Assembly (NCBI GenBank): GCA_031266255.1
Contig: JAISBK010000091.1
Span: 1-11,494, forward strand
From: Treponema sp.
GTDB taxonomy: Bacteria; Spirochaetota; Spirochaetia; Treponematales; Breznakiellaceae
Reading direction: 5' to 3'
DNA: 11,494 nt
Shown here: positions 6,197 to 11,494 of the stretch, in pieces
Numbering within the stretch: the stretch's first letter is position 1
Layout: the number at the start of each line of letters is the position of its first letter
The notes under the pieces: generated by a model
What the model saw: only the letters and a program-made list of their open reading frames with translations
Database searches by the model: none
Told to the model about the DNA's origin: nothing
Position numbers and translations under genes: made by a program

Positions 6197-8098
6197 TTAT
6201 ATGCGCCTTACCGCCTTAAATGCGGTCTCCCGGGTTATCTCATACCAAATGGGTCTGCCGTGAGGGCAGCGGGGAACCCTCAGTTTTAAGGCCGCCTCCC
6301 CAAAGGCAAGGGCAGTGCGCTCATCCAAATAATCTCCCTCCTTGAGCGCATGGTGGCAGACCAGAGTGGCGGCCCAATGTTCTGCCATATCTTCTCCCGC
6401 GTTCTTAAGGTTCAGAATTTCCTTGATCGTTGCTGCATCCCCCAGACGCCAGGCCACGGGCAGGGCTTCGATACGCCAGGCACCGTTATCCGCTTTAATC
6501 ACCACCCCAAGCCGGGCCAGATCTGCCTGATGCTGTGCAATGAAGCGGTCATCTTCCTCGCTTTCCGTAGTGAAGGGGATAGCCACCAAAAGCTCTTGCA
6601 TAGGAATAGGCTTGGAAAGGAGTTCCTCATAGAGAATTCGTTCATGAGCAGCATGTTGATCGATCATAAAAAGCTTATTCCCATTTTCCACCAGAATGAA
6701 CACCCCAAAGGCCCTTCCCACATAGCGCAGCCCATAGGCAGGGCTCTGTTCCGCTACTGCCTGGGGTACTGATTCCTCCTCTGCAGTGCCAGCTAATGCA
6801 ACGGGTTGTTCATCTGGTTCTATCAGGGCTTCCAGGGCCAGGCTTGCAGTTTGCGGTTGAGGCGGTCTTGCCCAATCACCCGGATTCCCCCAGGGACTGA
6901 TTCCTGTACTTTGCTTAGAGAATAGGTTCCAGGTTACCTGCCCTGTTCCTTCCGGTATGGGGCTGCTATTGGTGATCTGGACATTCCCGGGTTCTGTATC
7001 AACCCATTGCTTCTCTGCGGAGAGATTCAGATGATGCACAAAATCCCGGAGCGTCCGGGTTACCGCAAGGTGTATGGCCCCTGCATCGGTAAACCGGACT
7101 TCCCGTTTAGCCGGGTGAATGTTGAAATCCGCCAAGGCCGGATTAATATCCACATAGATAGCCCCTATAGGATGCGCGTTGTTGGGAAACCAGCCTTGAA
7201 CCCCGTATTCCAAGGCTTGCAACAGAGAATACTCCTGGATCCGCCGGCGATTGGCAAAAACATACTGCTGCCGCCGGTCATTACGAGATAAGGCAGGGCT
7301 ACCGAGAACCATGTTTATCAAAAAACCAGTTCCGGACGCACTGATTTCATGGAGAAAGGGAGCCTCGTTCCGGTTCAATAAGAGCGCGGCAAACCGTTCT
7401 TTCAGGGTTGCGACTTTGGGAAGCAAGAGTTTGAGCTTGCCGTCCTGGATAAACCGGAAACTGATGTCGGGGAATACCAACGCCTTATCAATGAATGCCT
7501 GTTTGCAGAGATTTGCCTCACTCCAATCTTTCCTCAGGAAACGTTTCCTCACTGGAATAGTATCAAAAATACCCAAGGCCCGGATCGTGGTTCCCTTGAT
7601 CCGCCGGACCTGTTGGACATGGGGAGCGGTTCCTCCCCCCGGCCCAAGCTCCAAGCACCAGGCTTCCCGGCCATCTACGCTGGTAAGGATCTCCAGATGT
7701 GAAACCGCGGCAGCGGCAGCCAGGGCCTCTCCTCGAAACCCTAAGGTCTTCGTGATGTCCAAATCATTTATAGACCGAATTTTACTGGTAGCATGGGTTT
7801 GACAGCAGAGGAGGAGGTCTTCCCGAGTCATGCCCACCCCGTCGTCGATCACCTCAATACGACGGGTTCCCCCCTCTTCGATAACCACTTCAATGACGGT
7901 ACTTTTCGCATCAATAGCATTATCAAGCAATTCCCGAACCAGCGCTGCAGGCCGGTCAACAACCTCGCCCGCAGCTATCTTACGGGCTTCTTCAGGAGGG
8001 AGAACTTGGATCTGTCTTTGGCTTTCATATACGGTGCTGTCCTGTTCAGATAGGTACCTGTCAATACTATTATCGGGTAACGTATGCTCTTGAACCAT
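6197..8098 (-). CDS. mutL: DNA mismatch repair protein MutL (endonuclease type)
   Basis: This 633-residue protein is the matchmaker of methyl-independent mismatch repair: it binds MutS and ATP and nicks the new strand. The N-terminal GHKL ATPase shows KIAAGEVVDRP, ELLDNAIDA (56-64), DDGVGM (85-90), HATSKI (102-107) and GFRGEA (120-125). A variable linker (about 345-455) follows. The C-terminal domain carries the metal-dependent endonuclease motif DQHAAHERILYEE (from 480) and CPHGRP (611-616). The third motif, usually ACR, reads VCH (VCHHALK, 580-586). About 28 residues precede the usual MutL start, an N-terminal extension. ATG 8098 is preferred over TTG 8101 because AAGG lies seven bases before it; xseB stops at 8102, so the two are translationally coupled. 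It is the last gene of the xseA-xseB-mutL operon. Confidence 0.96.
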   Translation of the reverse strand: MVQEHTLPDNSIDRYLSEQDSTVYESQRQIQVLPPEEARKIAAGEVVDRPAALVRELLDNAIDAKSTVIEVVIEEGGTRRIEVIDDGVGMTREDLLLCCQTHATSKIRSINDLDITKTLGFRGEALAAAAAVSHLEILTSVDGREAWCLELGPGGGTAPHVQQVRRIKGTTIRALGIFDTIPVRKRFLRKDWSEANLCKQAFIDKALVFPDISFRFIQDGKLKLLLPKVATLKERFAALLLNRNEAPFLHEISASGTGFLINMVLGSPALSRNDRRQQYVFANRRRIQEYSLLQALEYGVQGWFPNNAHPIGAIYVDINPALADFNIHPAKREVRFTDAGAIHLAVTRTLRDFVHHLNLSAEKQWVDTEPGNVQITNSSPIPEGTGQVTWNLFSKQSTGISPWGNPGDWARPPQPQTASLALEALIEPDEQPVALAGTAEEESVPQAVAEQSPAYGLRYVGRAFGVFILVENGNKLFMIDQHAAHERILYEELLSKPIPMQELLVAIPFTTESEEDDRFIAQHQADLARLGVVIKADNGAWRIEALPVAWRLGDAATIKEILNLKNAGEDMAEHWAATLVCHHALKEGDYLDERTALAFGEAALKLRVPRCPHGRPIWYEITRETAFKAVRRI

Positions 8099-8101
8099 CA
8101 A

Positions 8102-8338
8102 TCAGCCTTCTTCACCAAAGAGCCCCAATTCCGGCGCTTCTTTATCAGCCTTGACTTCAGGGCCATTCATTAATACCTCAATCCTGGTTTCCACCTTTTC
8201 CAAATCTTTTTCCAAGGTCTGGGCCAATTTGATCCCCTCTTCAAAAGCCTTGAGCGCCTCATCCAGGGGGATGTCTGGTTTTCGTATTTTCTCACCCAAG
8301 GTTTCTAACCGTTCAAGGCGTTCTTCAAAGTTCTTCAT
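8102..8338 (-). CDS. xseB: Exodeoxyribonuclease VII small subunit
   Basis: From ATG 8338 this gives 78 residues (MKNFEERLERLETLGEKIR) with the XseB helical core LDEALKAFEEGIKLAQTLEKDL, the usual family length. XseB subunits bind XseA to form exonuclease VII, which degrades single-stranded DNA from both ends. An upstream in-frame ATG at 8359, two bases after the xseA stop, would add seven residues. I prefer 8338 because GGAGGA (8353-8348) sits nine bases before it, inside that extension. The acidic tail (ELGLFGEEG) ends directly at the mutL start. Identification is firm; the start choice is probable. Confidence 0.92.
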   Translation of the reverse strand: MKNFEERLERLETLGEKIRKPDIPLDEALKAFEEGIKLAQTLEKDLEKVETRIEVLMNGPEVKADKEAPELGLFGEEG

Positions 8339-8347
8339 GTTTTCTTT

Positions 8348-8353
8348 TCCTCC
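8348..8353 (-). promoter_or_regulatory. Ribosome binding site deciding the xseB start
   Basis: GGAGGA on the minus strand, nine bases before ATG 8338, makes that codon more likely than ATG 8359. Confidence 0.7.
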
Positions 8354-8361
8354 ACGCATAG

Positions 8362-9588
8362 TTATCTTTCTCTTTTCGCTTTTTCCGGTACGTGCAGTTT
8401 TTCGGTTTGTGCGGTGATCATGCCTTCCAAAGGCCGGATGATAAGCCGTTCACCCAGGGTAAGTTCACCCGCGCTCCGTACTACTTTCCCGCTTGTTTCC
8501 CGAATGACCACCGAAAAACCCCGTTCTAGTATGGCCTGGGGGCTTCCTGCCTCAAGACTCATCTTGGCAAGCTCTACCCGACGGCGAAGTCGGCGGATCT
8601 GTTCTCCTAAGGCTTCCAAAAGCGCCTCTTTAGCATCGTCAAACCGTACCAGCCGAGGCTGGAGTATGGCCCGAAACCGGTATTCCAGGTCTTCACGGTT
8701 AAAGGGTTTAGCCAAGAGTCGAATCTTTTCAAGCCGGGCCTGCATGGTATGATGCAGGGTGTCCCGCCTGGTTTTCAGCACGTTCCTGGTTTCTTCCCGA
8801 CTGACGCTGACCAGTTCCGCGGCTGCCGAAGGAGTGGGCGCCCGGAGGTCTGCGGCAAAATCGCTTAGGGCCCAGTCTATTTCATGCCCCACCGCACTTA
8901 CCACCGGGATATCCGAGGCAGCTACTGCCCGAACTACCGCTTCCTCTGAAAACGGAAGCAGATCTTCCAGAGCTCCCCCTCCTCGACCCAGGATCAGGAC
9001 ATCCGCCAGCTTCCAGGCATTAGCCTGTTCTATACGCCGGACCATAATAGAGGCGGCCTCGTTTCCTTGAACCGGAGTAGGGAGGAGGATGACCCGAATT
9101 CCCGCGGCCCGGCGCCTGAGTATGGTGAGAATATCCCGTACCGCTGCACCGGTCGGGGAACTCACCACCCCCACCGTAGCGGGGAACCGGGGTATGAGCT
9201 TCTTTCGATCCTGGTCAAAAAGCCCTTCTGCAGCTAGGGCACGCTTTCGCTTTTCCAGGAGCAAGAGGATGTCCCCCGTACCTGCCAATTCCAGTTCTTC
9301 ACAGACTATCTGATAGGTTCCCCGCTGACTATAAACTGAAAGGCTTCCCCGAACCCGCAGGAGCATACCATCCCGAGGTTCAAAGGTAAGGGAGCGTAAG
9401 CGGTTTTTGAACATCACCGCAGCAATCGCTGCCCCTGCATCCTTGAGGGTAAAGTAAGCGTGTCCTGTACTGGAAGGACGATAATTAGATACCTCCCCTT
9501 CCACAGTAACCGACCCAAAGGCTCCTTCAAGGGTCCCCCGTATACGTTCTGTAAGCTCTGAAACCGAAAAATGGTGTACCGTATCCAT
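8362..9588 (-). CDS. xseA: Exodeoxyribonuclease VII large subunit
   Basis: This 408-residue protein is the catalytic subunit of exonuclease VII, which acts in the cytoplasm on single-stranded DNA. The N-terminal OB-fold (about 5-100) shows FSVSELTERIRG, VEGEVSNYRPSSTGHAYFTL and MFKNR. The catalytic domain shows TVGVVSSPTGAAVRDIL (138-154), LILGRGGGALEDLLPFSEE (198-216), IPVVSAVGHEIDWALSDF (227-244) and ADLRAPTPSAAAELVS, all diagnostic. A coiled, basic helical region and the tail ILERGFSVVIRE then follow. It is slightly shorter than the E. coli protein (456), mostly in the helical part. ATG 9588 fits the family N-terminus, but no Shine-Dalgarno lies before it and the nearest -10 box is only nine bases upstream, so the message may be leaderless. 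It heads the operon with xseB and mutL. Confidence 0.96.
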   Translation of the reverse strand: MDTVHHFSVSELTERIRGTLEGAFGSVTVEGEVSNYRPSSTGHAYFTLKDAGAAIAAVMFKNRLRSLTFEPRDGMLLRVRGSLSVYSQRGTYQIVCEELELAGTGDILLLLEKRKRALAAEGLFDQDRKKLIPRFPATVGVVSSPTGAAVRDILTILRRRAAGIRVILLPTPVQGNEAASIMVRRIEQANAWKLADVLILGRGGGALEDLLPFSEEAVVRAVAASDIPVVSAVGHEIDWALSDFAADLRAPTPSAAAELVSVSREETRNVLKTRRDTLHHTMQARLEKIRLLAKPFNREDLEYRFRAILQPRLVRFDDAKEALLEALGEQIRRLRRRVELAKMSLEAGSPQAILERGFSVVIRETSGKVVRSAGELTLGERLIIRPLEGMITAQTEKLHVPEKAKRER

Positions 9589-9597
9589 AGAATTTTT

Positions 9598-9626
9598 ACT
9601 ATACTATAAACACTTAGTGAGTACAA
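9598..9626 (-). promoter_or_regulatory. Candidate promoter of the xseA-xseB-mutL operon
   Basis: On the minus strand TTGTAC (9626-9621) is followed after 17 bases by TATAGT (9603-9598, 5/6), with an overlapping second TATAGT at 9608-9603. The start point would fall about 2-3 bases before ATG 9588. The -35 match is only moderate. Confidence 0.45.
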
Positions 9627-9629
9627 TAG

Positions 9630-9755
9630 TCATATTTTAGCGATTTTCATAACGGGAACGGCGTGAGCAGCCGTCTTGCGTAAGGCAAACGCCATGGACT
9701 TGTTTCCTTTATCTTCGCCAGACTTACCATTGTTGCTGTCTACCCTTGATTGGCA
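9630..9755 (-). other. GC-rich structured island with a 41-codon open frame
   Basis: Within AT-rich intergenic DNA, 9650-9700 is clearly richer in GC and foldable: GGCGT (9660-9664) pairs with ACGCC (9689-9693), enclosing TTGC/GCAA (9676-9679/9685-9688); alternatively CGGC (9659-9662) pairs with GCCG (9670-9673). The minus strand has an open frame from 9755 to TGA 9632-9630 whose part from ATG 9695 reads MAFALRKTAAHAVPVMKIAK. No ribosome binding site was seen. It could be a small RNA, a dispersed repeat or a short gene; I cannot decide. Confidence 0.3.
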
Positions 9756-9777
9756 TTATATAATTCAGGTTCAATAG

Positions 9778-9797
9778 CGTGGGTCTGCTAGACCACG
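9778..9797. other. Bulged hairpin in the intergenic region
   Basis: CGTG-G-GTCT pairs with AGAC-CACG around a GCT loop, giving eight base pairs with one bulged G. There is no T tract on either side, so it is not an obvious terminator. It could be an operator or an RNA element. Confidence 0.3.
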
Positions 9798-9843
9798 AAG
9801 ATAACTCACACTAGCGAATTTAACGAAAAGACAATATTTTTTA

Positions 9844-9872
9844 TTGACAGAATTCTAACAGGATGTTACCAT
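9844..9872 (+). promoter_or_regulatory. Candidate promoter upstream of the BMP lipoprotein gene
   Basis: TTGACA (9844-9849) is followed after 17 bases by TACCAT (9867-9872, 4/6). GGAGGA follows at 9883-9888 but has no ATG, GTG or TTG within normal spacing. If used, this promoter would give the lipoprotein gene a leader of about 180 bases containing both palindromes. Confidence 0.35.
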
Positions 9873-10008
9873 TACAACAATTGGAGGAATAATATAAAAT
9901 TTGCCTTTAGAAACCATAATATGAGTCAAAATGATACATATTACCTGATTTTCAAAGCATTTTTGCTCGTTTTTTTTCGATATATAACATGGATTGTAAA
10001 TATTTATC

Positions 10009-10034
10009 TTTATAATAACATTTGTTATTATAAA
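10009..10034. promoter_or_regulatory. Perfect 12-base inverted repeat, probable operator
   Basis: TTTATAATAACA (10009-10020) and TGTTATTATAAA (10023-10034) are exact reverse complements separated by TT. The left arm contains a perfect TATAAT (10011-10016). Such symmetry next to a start codon suits a dimeric repressor site that could block RNA polymerase; the regulator is unknown. Confidence 0.6.
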
Positions 10035-10048
10035 TGATTATATCATTT
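10032..10048. promoter_or_regulatory. Second palindrome next to the ribosome binding site
   Basis: AAATGAT (10032-10038) pairs with ATCATTT (10042-10048) around TAT. It overlaps the end of the larger inverted repeat and ends two bases before the AGGAG, so in RNA it would compete with the first hairpin and sit beside the ribosome binding site. Confidence 0.4.
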
Positions 10049-10050
10049 TA

Positions 10051-10055
10051 AGGAG
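10051..10055 (+). promoter_or_regulatory. Ribosome binding site of the BMP lipoprotein
   Basis: AGGAG lies six bases before ATG 10062 and supports that start over ATG 10080. Confidence 0.75.
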
Positions 10056-10061
10056 AAAAGC

Positions 10062-11207
10062 ATGAGAAGGAAGAGCAGCATGAAAAAGATACCGTTGGTT
10101 AGTTTGATTGTTTTATTCTTGTTTGGGCTTGTAGCATGTACTGGTAAAAAAGAAACCTCAAGCGTCGGCGGCGGGGCGGGGCCTGCACTCAATATCGGTA
10201 TTGTTTCATCCTCCGGTGTAGATGACGGTGGCTTTACCCAGGATTGTTATAATGGTATTCTTGCTTACACAAAGGCAAACCCTGATGCAAAAGTACGTTC
10301 CATCAAAGAGCCGGATATTGGCAAATTGATAGATGCAACTGCACAGATAGTCGCCGATTATGATGTATTGGTACTGCCGGGGTTTCAATTTGCGGTCATT
10401 GGGCCGGTGGCTCTTAATAATCCCGATACCAAATTTGTTTTGGTAGACGCAACCCCGAGAGATGGGGATGGAAAAGACGTTGAATTACCCAATGTTTATG
10501 CAATGACCTTTAAGGAGCAGGAGAGTGGTTTTTTTGCCGGAGTTGCCGCGGCGCTTGAAACAAAAACCGGAAAAGTCGCGGTGGTGAATGGCATAGCCTT
10601 CCCTTCAAATGTTAATTATCAATATGGTTTCATGGCTGGTGTCCATTATGCCAATAAACATTACGGAGCAACAGGCGCCATTGTGGAATTGCCGTCTTAT
10701 GCGGGGACTGCCTCGGATGGAACTAAAGTGGGGGGCAACTATATTGGCGCTTTTAATGATCAGTCAACCGGTAAGGTAGTAGGTAATATGCTTATTGCTG
10801 AAGGTGTGGATGTCATTTTTGTTGCCGCAGGCGGCAGCGGTCTTGGCGTATTAGCGGCAATTAAAGAAGCTCGTGATGTCTATGCCATTGGAGTAGATGT
10901 AGACCAGTATGACGAAGGTGTAAATGGAAGCGCAAATATTATGCTAACCAGCGCTTTGAAGGTTATGCATATCAATGTTACCCGGCAGCTTGAAGCAATT
11001 AGAAATGGGACATTTGCCGGTAAGAATGAATTATTAGATGCCTCTACTGGTTCTACGGACTATGTAAAAGAACCTGGTCGAAATCAACTACAGAGTAGTA
11101 CTTTGGCAAGATTGGCGGAGGTGGCGCAGCTTCTGGAAAAAAGCGAAATTGTTCCGCCGAGTACTTTCAGCGAAGGTATTATTCCAACTAACTTTCCTGG
11201 TTTATGA
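10062..11207 (+). CDS. BMP/PnrA (TmpC) family substrate-binding lipoprotein
   Basis: This 381-residue protein is a membrane-anchored receptor for an ABC importer. A basic start and hydrophobic core lead to the lipobox LVAC, with Cys26 as the lipidated residue (Cys20 if ATG 10080 is used). The mature protein follows the BMP fold: IGIVSSSGVDDGGFTQDCYN (45-64), VLVLPGFQFAVIGPVA, KFVLVDATP, MTFKEQESGFFAGVAAALE, KVAVVNGIAFPSNVNYQYGF, VDVIFVAAGGSGLGVL and DVYAIGVDVDQYD. Family members, including TmpC/PnrA of Treponema pallidum, bind purine nucleosides; some relatives bind other small molecules. The gene is followed by a strong terminator and then an ABC ATPase, the usual order for this transporter. 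Palindromes upstream suggest regulation. Nucleoside binding is inferred from the family. Confidence 0.92.
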   Translation: MRRKSSMKKIPLVSLIVLFLFGLVACTGKKETSSVGGGAGPALNIGIVSSSGVDDGGFTQDCYNGILAYTKANPDAKVRSIKEPDIGKLIDATAQIVADYDVLVLPGFQFAVIGPVALNNPDTKFVLVDATPRDGDGKDVELPNVYAMTFKEQESGFFAGVAAALETKTGKVAVVNGIAFPSNVNYQYGFMAGVHYANKHYGATGAIVELPSYAGTASDGTKVGGNYIGAFNDQSTGKVVGNMLIAEGVDVIFVAAGGSGLGVLAAIKEARDVYAIGVDVDQYDEGVNGSANIMLTSALKVMHINVTRQLEAIRNGTFAGKNELLDASTGSTDYVKEPGRNQLQSSTLARLAEVAQLLEKSEIVPPSTFSEGIIPTNFPGL

Positions 11208-11246
11208 TAAATTTGTCCTGAGATTTTAAGGGTAGATTCTTCAATG

Positions 11247-11275
11247 CCCCGGAGTTTCCTCCGGGGATTCTTTGA
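11247..11275 (+). terminator. Intrinsic terminator or attenuator after the BMP lipoprotein gene
   Basis: CCCCGGAG (11247-11254) pairs perfectly with CTCCGGGG (11259-11266) around TTTC. The following bases are T-rich (ATTCTTTGAGGTTTTT). Placed between the binding-protein gene and the ATPase gene, it would keep the receptor more abundant than the transporter. Confidence 0.8.
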
Positions 11276-11315
11276 GGTTTTTATTGAATATTTATGAGAA
11301 TATGAGAGAGGTCCT

Positions 11316-11494
11316 ATGCATGAAGAATATGTCGTGGAAATGAAGCACATCACGAAAAAATTTCCCGGTATAGTGGCAAATGATGATATTACCATTCAAA
11401 TAAAAAAGGGGGAAATATATGCCCTATTAGGAGAAAACGGCGCAGGTAAATCAACCTTGATGAGTATGCTGTTTGGGATGTATGAACCTGATGC
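11316..11494 (+). CDS. ABC transporter ATP-binding protein (3' partial), sugar/nucleoside importer type
   Basis: The ATG at 11316 opens a frame that runs off the window after 59 codons. It begins MHEEYVVEMKHITKKFPGIV, then ALLGENGAGKSTLMSMLFGM, where GENGAGKST is the Walker A motif that binds ATP. The KFPGIVANDDI start followed by LLGENGAGKSTLM is typical of the ATPases that serve ribose- and BMP-type nucleoside importers, which usually carry two ATPase domains in about 500 residues. GAGAGAGG at 11304-11311 is a reasonable ribosome binding site. It lies 108 bases after the lipoprotein stop, beyond the terminator, and is probably co-transcribed by read-through. Permease genes would be expected beyond the edge. 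Confidence 0.9.
   Translation, partial: MHEEYVVEMKHITKKFPGIVANDDITIQIKKGEIYALLGENGAGKSTLMSMLFGMYEPD

Noticed and set aside
9901..9924. Seven-codon TTG-started leader peptide after GGAGGA
   Set aside because: The spacing of 12 bases is too long and the peptide shows no regulatory codon pattern.
10009..10034. PerR/Fur-type box
   Set aside because: The half-sites TTATAAT and ATTATAA are present, but ten bases apart instead of one, so the match to that consensus is not supported.
9921..10037. 38-codon plus-strand ORF starting MSQNDTYYLIFKAF
   Set aside because: It has no ribosome binding site, lies in very AT-rich DNA and ends inside the palindromes; it looks like chance.

Overview
The window looks like chromosomal DNA of a spirochaete, most likely a Treponema-type organism of the termite-gut or environmental kind. 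I infer this from a PnrA/TmpC-like purine-nucleoside lipoprotein followed by its ABC ATPase, an xseA-xseB-mutL operon, a GntP permease, and a mix of mid-GC coding DNA with very AT-rich intergenic DNA. No rRNA, tRNA, CRISPR array or transposase gene was seen. The taxonomic call is an inference from gene content only.

Layout. (1) Positions 1-4088, plus strand: the 3' part of a surface protein (fibronectin type III repeats, then a 5'-nucleotidase C-terminal domain) whose frame is broken at a run of six C; then a TonB-dependent outer-membrane receptor and, one base after its stop codon, a TonB protein. These three are very close and read as one operon, probably for capturing and importing a substrate across the outer membrane. 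(2) 4133-5509, minus: a GntP-family gluconate/organic-acid permease, convergent with tonB. (3) 5523-6196: a stretch without intact genes that holds a short membrane-protein-like ORF, a 31-base exact copy of a piece of tonB, a small minus-strand ORF split by a T7 run, a candidate promoter and a strong hairpin. (4) 6197-9588, minus: xseA, xseB and mutL packed with almost no spacing, coupling exonuclease VII to the mismatch-repair endonuclease MutL. xseA appears to have a leaderless start. (5) 9589-10061: an AT-rich divergent intergenic region with a GC-rich structured island, a bulged hairpin and two palindromes just before the next gene. (6) 10062-11494, plus: a BMP/PnrA-type lipoprotein, a strong intrinsic terminator, and the start of the cognate ABC transporter ATPase, cut by the window edge.

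Taken together, both ends of the window carry uptake functions that could relate to nucleotides or nucleosides: a nucleotidase-like surface protein with a TonB receptor on the left, and a nucleoside-type binding protein with an ABC transporter on the right. The middle is a DNA-repair operon. I do not see a clearly new defence or mobile system. The most unusual signals are the C6 frameshift, the repeated tonB fragment flanking gntP, the decayed small ORF, and the palindromes in front of the lipoprotein gene.
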